A stretch of DNA of 64,000 bases from Planctomycetota bacterium (GTDB lineage: Bacteria; Planctomycetota; Phycisphaerae; Sedimentisphaerales; Anaerobacaceae), in the NCBI GenBank assembly GCA_022563885.1, contig JADFMM010000001.1, positions 27,412 to 91,411 on the forward strand, written 5' to 3'. The notes beneath the pieces were generated by a model. The model had not been told where the DNA came from, did not search any database, and worked only from the letters and a program-made list of their open reading frames with translations. This document shows, piece by piece, positions 27,259-34,841 of this stretch; positions within the stretch are counted from its first letter, which is position 1, and every line of letters starts with the position of its first letter. Made by a program: the position numbers and the translations under genes.

Positions 27259-27681
27259 GGAGCAAGTTCCTTATTTTGATGTCAACACGGGACGGAGGAT
27301 AAGGGAAAGGGTTCTGTGGTCGTTGGCTGGGGTGGAACGGGACGCGTCGAAGAAGAGGGAAATACCCTGATCAACACCACGTCCCTCACTGAGACCGCGC
27401 CGACGCCATGAAGTGCCCAGGATGTTCCCCTAGCGCCCCATCCGCCAGGCGCTGTCTGGACAGCGGGCGCGTGACTCTGCAACCGTCTCGTTGGTTTTGC
27501 ACGTCGTTTTGTCATGACCCAAGCCTAAGATTACGCAGTAACTGAGGGCAGTATCTTGATGAAAGTCGGTTCTGTCAATTCCTTCTTTTCTTGGACTGCG
27601 CACCCTCCTCTTTATCTACAGTCGCGAGTGAACGCGCTCTCAACAGTGGCGTCACAAGGCACTAGAATCGGGTGAAAACCT
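27259..27681. other. Intergenic, no gene supported
   Basis: 423 bases between divergent mtnP and the SDR gene. A 44-codon frame at 27411 (MKCPGCSPSAPSARRC...) with four cysteines near its ends is open, but it has no ribosome binding site and no recognisable fold. The stretch must contain promoters for both flanking genes; none could be identified confidently. Confidence 0.45.
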
Positions 27682-28449
27682 ATGACCACAGACCTTTTCT
27701 CAGTCCAAGATAAGACGGCGTTGTTCACCGGATCCAGTCAAGGGCTTGGCCTGGCCTTGGCCCAAGGGCTGGGTCGGGCCGGATCGACCATCATTCTCAA
27801 CGGCCGCGACCCCGACAGACTTGACAGAGCCGTTGAGTCCATGCGATCCACGGAGATCGCGGCGCATGGCTTCGCCTTCGACGTGAGCGATGAAACGGCC
27901 GTCACAGAGGGCATCGGGTTAATTGAGTCGCAGGTAGGACCCATCGACATCCTGTTCAACAACGCAGGGATCATGGTCCGCAAAGAGTTGCATGCCTTTT
28001 CCTTGGCGGATTGGCAAGCCACGTTGGATGTCAATCTGACCGGCGCCTTCCTGGTCTCCAAATGCGTCGCGCAGGGAATGATCAAGCGGCGCGCCGGGAA
28101 GATCATCAATATATGCTCCATGCAGAGCGAGATGAGCCGACCCATGATCGCCCCCTATGCCGCCTCCAAGGGAGGACTCAAGATGCTGACCCGCGGCATG
28201 GCGACCGATTGGGGAAAGTACAACATTCAAACGAACGGCCTGGGGCCGGGATACTTCAAGACAGAACTCACCAAGCCACTCTATGAAGATCCGGAATTTG
28301 ATGCCTGGCTCTGTCGCCGCACACCTGCCAAGCGTTGGGGCGAACTGGACGAACTGATCGGGGCCGCCCTGTTTCTCTCCTCCAAGGCCTCTGATTACGT
28401 CAACGGGCAGATTCTCTACGTCGACGGGGGCCTGTTGGCCTGCCTATAG
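27682..28449 (+). CDS. SDR dehydrogenase, gluconate 5-dehydrogenase-like
   Basis: 255-residue classical short-chain dehydrogenase: cofactor site TGSSQGLG (16-23), NNAGI (93-97), catalytic Ser146 (ICSMQS), Tyr159 and Lys163 (YAASK), and C-terminal DYVNGQILYVDGG. The TELTKPLYEDPEFDAWL-CRRTPAKRWG stretch resembles gluconate 5-dehydrogenase (5-keto-D-gluconate reductase) proteins. The Arg of N-G-R-D (residues 40-43) after the second strand suggests NADP(H). It is a single gene with no kinase, transporter or dehydratase partner nearby, so the sugar substrate is uncertain. The stop codon TAG runs directly into a remnant terminus of the 180-bp element. Confidence 0.85.
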   Translation: MTTDLFSVQDKTALFTGSSQGLGLALAQGLGRAGSTIILNGRDPDRLDRAVESMRSTEIAAHGFAFDVSDETAVTEGIGLIESQVGPIDILFNNAGIMVRKELHAFSLADWQATLDVNLTGAFLVSKCVAQGMIKRRAGKIINICSMQSEMSRPMIAPYAASKGGLKMLTRGMATDWGKYNIQTNGLGPGYFKTELTKPLYEDPEFDAWLCRRTPAKRWGELDELIGAALFLSSKASDYVNGQILYVDGGLLACL

Positions 28450-28466
28450 GGATCGGCAAAAAACGG
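28448..28466 (+). repeat. Solo terminus of the 180-bp element
   Basis: GGGATCGGCAAAAAAC matches the element end at 13 of 16 positions and starts within the SDR stop codon (TATAGGGATCGG). No matching second end lies before the next full copy at 28700. The rest of 28467-28699 shows no recognised feature. Confidence 0.45.
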
Positions 28467-28699
28467 AACCCTGTCGGAACATCCCAGTTGACCATCGCAT
28501 ACGCCGGGTTGAAGGCGGATCAAAACCAGGAGCGGCCAAACCGGCCGATTAGATCTTCTAATAAGTTGGTCGAAAAGATAGTATTATTCAATGAATGGAC
28601 GACCAAGTATCCGAATCTCATACACGGCAGCCAACGAGAAATCGGGCGGACTCCGTATGAAAAGGCAGACAAAACGAAGACGGCGACACGCGTCGCTAA

Positions 28700-28879
28700 G
28701 GGATCGGCAAGAAATAAGTTGGACAATGTGGGGTACTAGTGTGCCCCATGTTTGGTCGCGCCCGATTGAGCGAAACCACAGGCGTAGAGGTCCTACGTCG
28801 CGGATTTCGCGATTGAGAAGCGATCAAAGACGGGGTGCAATTGGGCATTCAAAAGTCCAAGTTATTCCTTGCCGTTCCC
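28700..28879 (+). mobile_element. 180-bp quasi-palindromic MITE-like element, copy C
   Basis: Full-length copy bounded by a perfect 3-bp direct repeat TAA (28697-28699 and 28880-28882). Ends GGGATCGGCAAGAAATAA and CCTTGCCGTTCCC. The central stem is GCGTAG / CTACGTCGCG. One frame is open across the whole element and runs into the following TPR gene, whose native start is not evident. The insertion may therefore have replaced its 5' end. Confidence 0.78.
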
Positions 28880-28881
28880 TA

Positions 28882-29394
28882 AGCGTACAGACGCCTCCCA
28901 AGGACTCGGCGAAGCGGCTAAGACGAGGGGCCGCTGTCGTGGTCGTTATAGGCCTGGTCACAATCGGAATCTTTATCATTGGCCGATGGGATAAAACGCG
29001 CCGAGTTCCAACCCTTCGGCAGAGCCAAGCGAAAGACATGCAGCGCACGACGACGACGCCCTCGCCGCCTCCTCGCTCAACTTCCGCAGCCCTTCCACTG
29101 ACTCCCTTCAAACCTGATCATCCACTGAGCCGCGTGTTCACGGAAGAGGCTTTGGCTGTGGACACGATTGAAGTCGCAGAGATGACGATCGCCGACCTCT
29201 ACCTGGTTAACAATCGCATCCCCTCTCGGCTGGTTTCTATGGCACAACAGGCGGTAGACCGGGGACAAGCCGCCACCAACTACTTTCTGTTAAGCTGGGC
29301 GCACGACATCAACGGCGACACCGCCCAGGCGCTCATGGCCATTGAGACCGCGATCAAACTCGACCCCACAAATCTAAACTACCAGGCTGCGTAG
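28882..29394 (+). CDS. Membrane-anchored TPR-like protein, 5' end unclear
   Basis: About 170 residues after element C: a basic start (KRLRRG), one membrane helix (AAVVVVIGLVTIGIFIIG), a Thr/Ser/Pro-rich linker, then a tetratricopeptide-like end (AVDRGQAATNYFLLSWAHDINGDTAQALMAIETAIKLDPTN). No ATG precedes the membrane helix between the element and the gene; GTG 28939 lies inside the helix. The true start either lay where element C now sits or is read from inside the element. The frame ends 4 bases before the UnbV/ASPIC gene, so the two were an operon. TPR genes beside FG-GAP/UnbV genes are common in this phylum. Function unknown. Confidence 0.5.
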   Translation, partial: SVQTPPKDSAKRLRRGAAVVVVIGLVTIGIFIIGRWDKTRRVPTLRQSQAKDMQRTTTTPSPPPRSTSAALPLTPFKPDHPLSRVFTEEALAVDTIEVAEMTIADLYLVNNRIPSRLVSMAQQAVDRGQAATNYFLLSWAHDINGDTAQALMAIETAIKLDPTNLNYQAA

Positions 29395-29398
29395 GACC

Positions 29399-30538
29399 AT
29401 GTCAAAAGCAAACTCTCCCCCCAGTGACGCTCGACCGAGCGGTAAACGACCCGCTGGGCCTCTGTGCTGCGCGCTGACGCTCACACTGTGTGTCCTCTCT
29501 GACGTAGCTGCCGCAGACAACACGCCCCGCCTATCCGATGTCACGAGCCTCACTGGTATTACTTTTCAGCACTGCGACGGCTCAACGGGTCTCTATCGAA
29601 TTCCCGAAGCCGCCGCCAGTGGCCTGGCCCTATTTGACTACAACGGAGACGGTCGAATCGACATCTACTTCCTCAGCGGGGCCTACCCAAAAGACTCTCA
29701 TCAAGACACCGTTCCCCGAAATGCGCTCTATCGCAACGACGGGAATTGGAGGTTTACGGATGTCACCCAGGAGGCCGGCGTGGGTGACCCGGGGTTTGGT
29801 CTGGGGGTGGCCGTGGGCGACTACGACAACGATGGAGATCTGGACATCTATATCAACAATTTCGGACCCAACGTGCTCTATCAAAACAACAGCGACGGCA
29901 CCTTTACGGCAGTCACACACGAAGCAGGCGTCGTCCACGGGACACATATGGGGGCCGGGGCCAATTTTTTGGACATGGATATGGATGGCGACCTCGATCT
30001 CTATGTGTCGAGCTACACGGAATACAGCCGGGATAGGCATGTCCCCTCGGCACCCCACGGGTATCCTGTCTACCCGGGCCCCAGCCTCTACACGTCCACG
30101 TACGAAGCCCTTTTTCGTAACAACAACGACGGCACATTCACCGATGTCAGCCAGGCCTCGGGCATCGCCTTCCAGCGGTGTCCGGGCATGGGTACGATCT
30201 GTTCCGATTTCGACCGGGACGGGGACACCGACATCTTCGTCGCCAACGACACGCGACCCAACTTCCTTTTTCAAAACGACGGGTCCGGGCACTTTGAAGA
30301 GGTCGGATTGCTCTCAGGCATGGCCTTTGATGTGCATGGCAACCCTCAGGGAACCATGGGGATCGACCTGGGCGATATCGACAATGACGGCTGGCCGGAT
30401 CTTTATGTCACCACCTATCAAAACGAGTGGGCATCGCTGCTCCGCAACTTAGGGGACGGCGTTCGAAGACGTCACCTTCACGTCGGGTGCCGGGATGAGT
30501 TCCCTGACGGATGTCACCTGGGGGATTGGCTTCGCTGA
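29399..30538 (+). pseudogene. UnbV/ASPIC FG-GAP protein, N-terminal part before a frameshift
   Basis: Signal-peptide-like start (about 18-38, RPAGPLCCALTLTLCVLSDVA), then FG-GAP/VCBS-type blades with calcium-binding-like loops: DYNGDGRIDIYFLSG, DYDNDGDLDIYINN, DMDMDGDLDLYVSS, DFDRDGDTDIFVAND and DIDNDGWPDLYVTT. The homologous reading continues in another frame from about 30461 (AFEDVTFTSGAGMSS). The natural junction would be LLRNLGDG-x-FEDVT, so a net single-base gain or two-base loss lies at about 30455-30465. Downstream of that the first frame runs into unrelated residues and stops. Joined, the protein would be about 577 residues. A sequencing error cannot be excluded. Confidence 0.8.
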
Positions 30539-31130
30539 CTTTGAAAACGACGGGGACCGTGATATCTTCGTCGCTTGCGGTCACGTCCAAGACAAGATTG
30601 ATCTGTTTGATGACCGAACCACCTATCTCCAGACCAACCGGCTCTATAGGAACATCGGCAACGGCAAGTTTGTCGATGTATCGGACCGCAGCGGTGAGGG
30701 AATGAAGGTCAACCTCAGCAGCCGGGGCATAGGACTGGATGACCTGGACAATGACGGTGACGTCGATGTCGTCATTCTGAACTCTCGCCGGGAGCCTACA
30801 CTATTGAGAAACGACACGCCTAATCAAGGCCATTGGCTGCAGACGACGCTTCAGGGCACCACCTCCAACCGGGATGGCATCGGCGCTCAGGTGAGGGTGT
30901 TCACGCAAGGCGTGATATTGTCCGATGAAGTCCACAGCGGACGGAGCTACCAGAGTCATTTTGGCACTCGCCTCTACTTTGGCTTAGGGAAGCAAGCTAG
31001 CATCGAGCGAATTGAGGTATTGTGGATAGGCGGAGGTAGGGATGCGTACGAGAATGTCAACGTGGATCAGCATGTCTTATTGATTGAAGGTGAATCCACG
31101 GCCAGACCGATCGGTCCGGCGAAAGACTGA
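30495..31130 (+). pseudogene. UnbV/ASPIC FG-GAP protein, C-terminal part after the frameshift
   Basis: Continues the preceding gene in the next frame. Seen: DFENDGDRDIFVACGH, NRLYRNIGNGKFVDVSD, DLDNDGDVDVVILNSR, then the ASPIC/UnbV domain (RNDTPNQGHWLQTTLQGTTSNRDGIGAQV ... SGRSYQSHFGTRLYFGLGKQASIERIEVLWIGG). These families are exported and thought to bind partners or calcium; no enzymatic role is known. It could be expressed separately from ATG 30495, but this lacks a signal peptide and would start mid-blade, so it is treated as the second half of a broken gene. Confidence 0.8.
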
Positions 31131-31592
31131 ACGCGATAGCCTGGTGGCACTCGGATTCGAGGCGTCACAAAGCGCCTGCTTGTGCGTGCAAGCGACCTCG
31201 TCCAGCAGCATCAGATCACCGGCAAAAACCCGCACCTGGGCTCCGATACCATCCCGATTGGTCTGAACACCTCGGAGCTGCACCTGAAGCCAATGCCCGG
31301 GTGAGGGCGTGTGGTTTCTCAAAAGCGTGGGTTTATCACAGGAATCGAGAATCACCACATCGATATCTCCGTCTCCGTCCAAATCGTCAAATCCGGCGCC
31401 CCGACTCACGTGATTCACCTACAAACCCGTGCCGGCATGCTCGGAGATACTCGTATAGTGACCGGCCCCCTTGTTCTCGTAGAGGATATTAAGTTGTCGG
31501 TAGGTGCTACGGTTGTCGTAGTGTTCGATGTGGGGCTGCAAATGGCCACAGGCAACAATAATTGTCGCAACTTGTTTGAACAATATTTTCAC
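31077..31592 (-). pseudogene. Decayed inverted copy of the UnbV/ASPIC C-terminal region
   Basis: On the minus strand the frame reads IIVACGHLQPHIEHYDNRSTYRQLNILYENK..., an in-frame TAG at 31419-31421, then SRGAGFDDLDGDGDIDVVILDSCDKPTLLRN ... GIGAQVRVFAGDLMLLDEVA. This follows the intact copy at about 30575-30920 residue by residue. Homology is lost after LDEVA (31191), and the remaining codons to 31077 are antisense of the neighbouring gene. It is thus an inverted, truncated duplicate with a stop codon in the middle. The UnbV C-terminus (GRSYQSHFG) is gone. Confidence 0.72.
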
Positions 31593-31652
31593 TACAAAAA
31601 TCCTCTTCTGAGAGCTGACTTCAAGATCATAACGGTTTACCGCTATTCTCTT

Positions 31653-32917
31653 TCAATTCTTCGTGGTATTTTCGGCGTGGCGATTATGAGCGATTTCGGA
31701 TTCACACGCACCAACATCATAACCCGAAAGTTGTGGCACCTGCGCCCCATAAAAATCTCGTTCTCCTATCTCGATTCCAAAAAGAGAGCGTAGGTCAAGC
31801 CCAGAATCGATCATGGGTGAATCTGCGAGAAGCATGTAAGCGGTCATCGATTGTAATTTAGCGGGATCACCTATGGTTGCGCCTCCACCCACTTTGGCCA
31901 ATCTTGGCTCCATGTGGAAGCCAACTGGAGCACCCTTAAGTGTCTCCTGCCCTGTCGCGCTACGCCAGCCTGATAGACTGCTGTACACTATTCCATTCCA
32001 TTTGATTTCGGGATGTTCGCCCGCTGTCCAGTAACAATCGCCCTTGAAACTCCAGCCAGCGGCAGGGCGCGGTATATCAACAACATGTTTCCCTGGAGCA
32101 GTGACAATGATGTTGTTATAAATCTCCGAATTATGGACGTGTGAAATGCTGGGTTCGTCAGAAATTTCGCCGATCCCGGCTCCAGTTGTTTTGGCAGAAA
32201 CATGGAGGGTGTTGTTATACACCCTCGTGTTCTGGATCCCGCCATGGGAACGGGTGGACCGGAAATAAATGGCTCCATAGCCTCCAATCTGGCCATCATT
32301 CTCGCTGATGTTGTAGCGGACAATGTTGTCCTTAAACGCGCTGGCACCTTTGAATTGATAGAGACCGTAACCAGCCCCATAGTTGTCATGAGAATAGTTG
32401 TATTGCAGGGTGGAATTGACGCAGCCACCATCGAGATCAAAACCGCCACCGTCTAGTGTTCCTGTCTTGTTGTGATGAGATTCGCAAAACTGAATGACAA
32501 CATTGCTGCTTTCCCATGCCCAAATGCCGATCGGCCCGCCTGCTGTACTTCTGTTGAGTTCCCCATTGTTGAACGCTTCGCAATACTCAATGACGGCGCC
32601 ATCCACTCCGGATATGACAATTCCAGTTCCGGAATGACCCTTCTTCTCCGGAATGCCGCGATTGTCGAACACTTTGCAATTGCCAATGTAAACATTTTTA
32701 TGAGAGCGTCGGCCATGAGCCGATGGAAAATGACCGTACCGCCGGTTGAGTCCGTCGCACCAGAACCAACGAAATTCAGATTCTGGACCACGAGCCCAGC
32801 GCAGTTGAAGGCCCATAGCCCCTCATTGCTGCCCGAACAAATCGTAGCACGTCCCTCGCCGTACGAAGTCACTGTGACCGGATGATTGAGGGCGCCGCTA
32901 TCCTTGCCATCAAACAT
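31653..32917 (-). pseudogene. Right-handed parallel beta-helix protein, frameshifted
   Basis: Two frames carry one protein. Upstream frame (32917 to about 32705): NHPVTVTSYGEGRATIC ... GLWAFNCAGLVVQNLNFVG. Downstream frame (about 32710 to 31653): HKNVYIGNCKVFDNRGI ... VVIQFCESHHNKTG ... YNYSHDNYGAGYGLYQF ... VYNNTLHV ... DSGLDLRSLFGIEIGERDFYGA. The switch is near the run of five A residues at about 32697-32701. The Asn/His/Cys-rich rungs are typical of pectate-lyase-like helices acting on polysaccharide, and the final segment is the usual C-terminal cap. No signal peptide is found at the 5' end, so it is also truncated. AT-richer than its neighbours. Confidence 0.72.
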
Positions 32918-33430
32918 TTTCTTTTCATCATTTTGTGACTTCCTCCATTCAAAACATTACGAAAGAAGGTTGTCCTACTCAATAATTCGAACTTGCTTAA
33001 TTCCAACACCTTATGTAAGCTTTCTGAATATCCATTAAGAATGAATTCTATGGGAATATTCGGGGCAAGCAATATTGAAAATACTCACCAGGCTCATCTC
33101 TGAGTGACCGCTTGATCATTAACGCAGGATGGGGTCCCCACAGAGAAAGTCTCTTCATATGACAGAATCTCTAGCCCAGGGCCATCCTCATCAAAGGACA
33201 AGCCACTGCCAAAACGCCTTTGAGATATCAGATTGCATCTAACATTCTGAGAAGTAACTTCTGAAAGACCAGCGACCTAGCACCCATGAATAATTACACC
33301 GCAGTCACAGCTTCCTTATTAAAAATGCTACCTTGCAAAATATGGGTGAACGCGCTACGGTATTTCCTCTTGGACACACGATTAGGATACTTGGTTTGGC
33401 CAGACATAGGGTTTTTTCCGCGACCATAAA
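32918..33430. other. AT-rich gap, nothing recognised
   Basis: 513 bases of visibly AT-rich sequence between the broken beta-helix gene and the sirtuin gene. Open frames are short and lack known motifs. No full repeat of the families seen elsewhere in the window was found. Confidence 0.45.
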
Positions 33431-34168
33431 ATGCAGACCTTGAAATCGCTCATCGATACCCATGAACGTATCACCGTTTTTACGGGGGCGGGTATCAGTA
33501 CGGAGTCGGGAATTCCCGACTTCCGGAGCCCGGGCGGGGTATGGACGAAGTACCAGCCGATCGCGTTCGAGGACTTCATGGCCTCGGAGGAGATGCGGCG
33601 GGAGTCGTGGCGGCGGAAAATGGGATTGGACAAGGTGCTTCAGAAGTCGAAGCCGAACCGCGGACATCACGCGATTGTGGAACTCGTGCGGCGAGGAAAA
33701 GTCTTTAGCATTATCACTCAGAACATCGACAACCTTCATGAGGATTCGGGCGTCGATGCGGAACAGATCATTGAGTTGCCCGGAAACAGTACCTATGCGT
33801 CGTGCCTGGACTGCAAGAAGCGGTTCGAGTTGGCGCCGATCTTCGAGGCCTTTGGGCAGGATGAAACGTTGCCGGTTTGCGATGCGTGCGACGGAATCGT
33901 GAAGACGGCGACGATATCGTTCGGTCAATCGATGCCGGAACATGAGATGGACCGTGCGCAGGAGGCGACGCTACAGTGCGATCTGTTTCTCGCGATTGGA
34001 TCGTCGCTCGTCGTGTATCCCGCGGCAGATTTTCCGGTTATGGCGCAGCAGAACGGCGCGAAGCTGGTCATTTTGAATCGCGAAGCGACGCCGCTGGACT
34101 CCTATGCCGCTTTGGTTGTGAACGATGAGATCGGGCCGGCCCTGGGCGAGGCGGTGGGCGTGGAGTAG
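33431..34168 (+). CDS. Sir2-family NAD-dependent deacylase with altered catalytic site
   Basis: 245 residues with the sirtuin fold: FTGAGISTESGIPDFRSPGG (17-36), TQNIDNLHEDSG (96-107), zinc cysteines C125/C128 and C150/C153, ISFGQSMPE (162-170) and GSSLVVYPAA (190-199). The catalytic His, normally in E-L-H-G-N after the NAD site, is replaced by Pro117 (IELPGN; codon CCC at 33779-33781, one base from CAC). Without this His the deacylase reaction should fail, so the protein is either inactive or used only as an NAD/ADP-ribose binding module. It is followed by a truncated reductase gene, so the locus may be decaying. No Macro-domain or other defence partner is adjacent. Confidence 0.88.
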   Translation: MQTLKSLIDTHERITVFTGAGISTESGIPDFRSPGGVWTKYQPIAFEDFMASEEMRRESWRRKMGLDKVLQKSKPNRGHHAIVELVRRGKVFSIITQNIDNLHEDSGVDAEQIIELPGNSTYASCLDCKKRFELAPIFEAFGQDETLPVCDACDGIVKTATISFGQSMPEHEMDRAQEATLQCDLFLAIGSSLVVYPAADFPVMAQQNGAKLVILNREATPLDSYAALVVNDEIGPALGEAVGVE

Positions 34169-34256
34169 GGTGTCTCCCCAGTACTCTTGCACACGCGTTC
34201 TCCTGTATACTTTCGCCTGGTGTGTTGCACTCAAGCGTGACGCGTTCCAGCGAGTG

Positions 34257-34652
34257 ATGAATCATCACGAGGACAACCATCTCGATGAGATCCCACGGCT
34301 GACCGGTGGCCGAGGCGCGGACGTCATTATCGAGAACCTCGCGAACGTCAATCTCGGCAAAGATCTCGGTGCGCTCGCGACCAGGGGCCGAGTCGTGGTC
34401 GTCGGCAGCCGGGGCGAAGTCACGATCGATCCGCGCCACCTCATGATGCGGGACGCGGAGGTCCGTGGCATGGCGCTGATGAATATCTCGGACCGGGAGC
34501 GTGACAGCATCCACGCCGCGATCCACATCGGACTAGAAAACGGCACGCTTAACCCCGTCGTCAGCCGCGAGATGTCCCTCGCCGACGCCGCCCAGGCGCA
34601 CCACGCAGTGATTGAGTCGAGTACGCACGGAAAAATAGTCCTCATCCCCTAG
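34257..34652 (+). pseudogene. C-terminal fragment of a zinc-type quinone reductase
   Basis: About 131 residues matching only the second half of an MDR-family NAD(P)H:quinone reductase: MNHHEDNHLDEIPRLTGGRGADVIIENL, ALATRGRVVVVGSRGEV, MRDAEVRGMALMNIS, and the usual end DAAQAHHAVIESSTHGKIVLIP. The catalytic domain and the start of the Rossmann fold are absent. The upstream 90 bases, between the sirtuin stop and this fragment, hold no trace of them. It is a deletion remnant. Confidence 0.75.
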
Positions 34653-34841
34653 AACCCCACAGTACCTCGTGCGGTGCAAATAGTAATCTCGCATAAGTCC
34701 TTCTGTGGAATTGCCATAAGGGCGTGTCGGATGAAAGTATTTGCCTGTTGGATGATGATTTCGTAGCGTATGCGGCTAAACAACAGCCAGCGGATGAGGG
34801 GGGCGGCCAAGGCAAAGCGGCTCAGTCTGATGATGCTGGAA

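Noticed and set aside
27411..27545. 44-codon open frame with MKCPGC start resembling a zinc ribbon
   Set aside because: No ribosome binding site, second Cys pair not spaced as a ribbon, and composition not gene-like.
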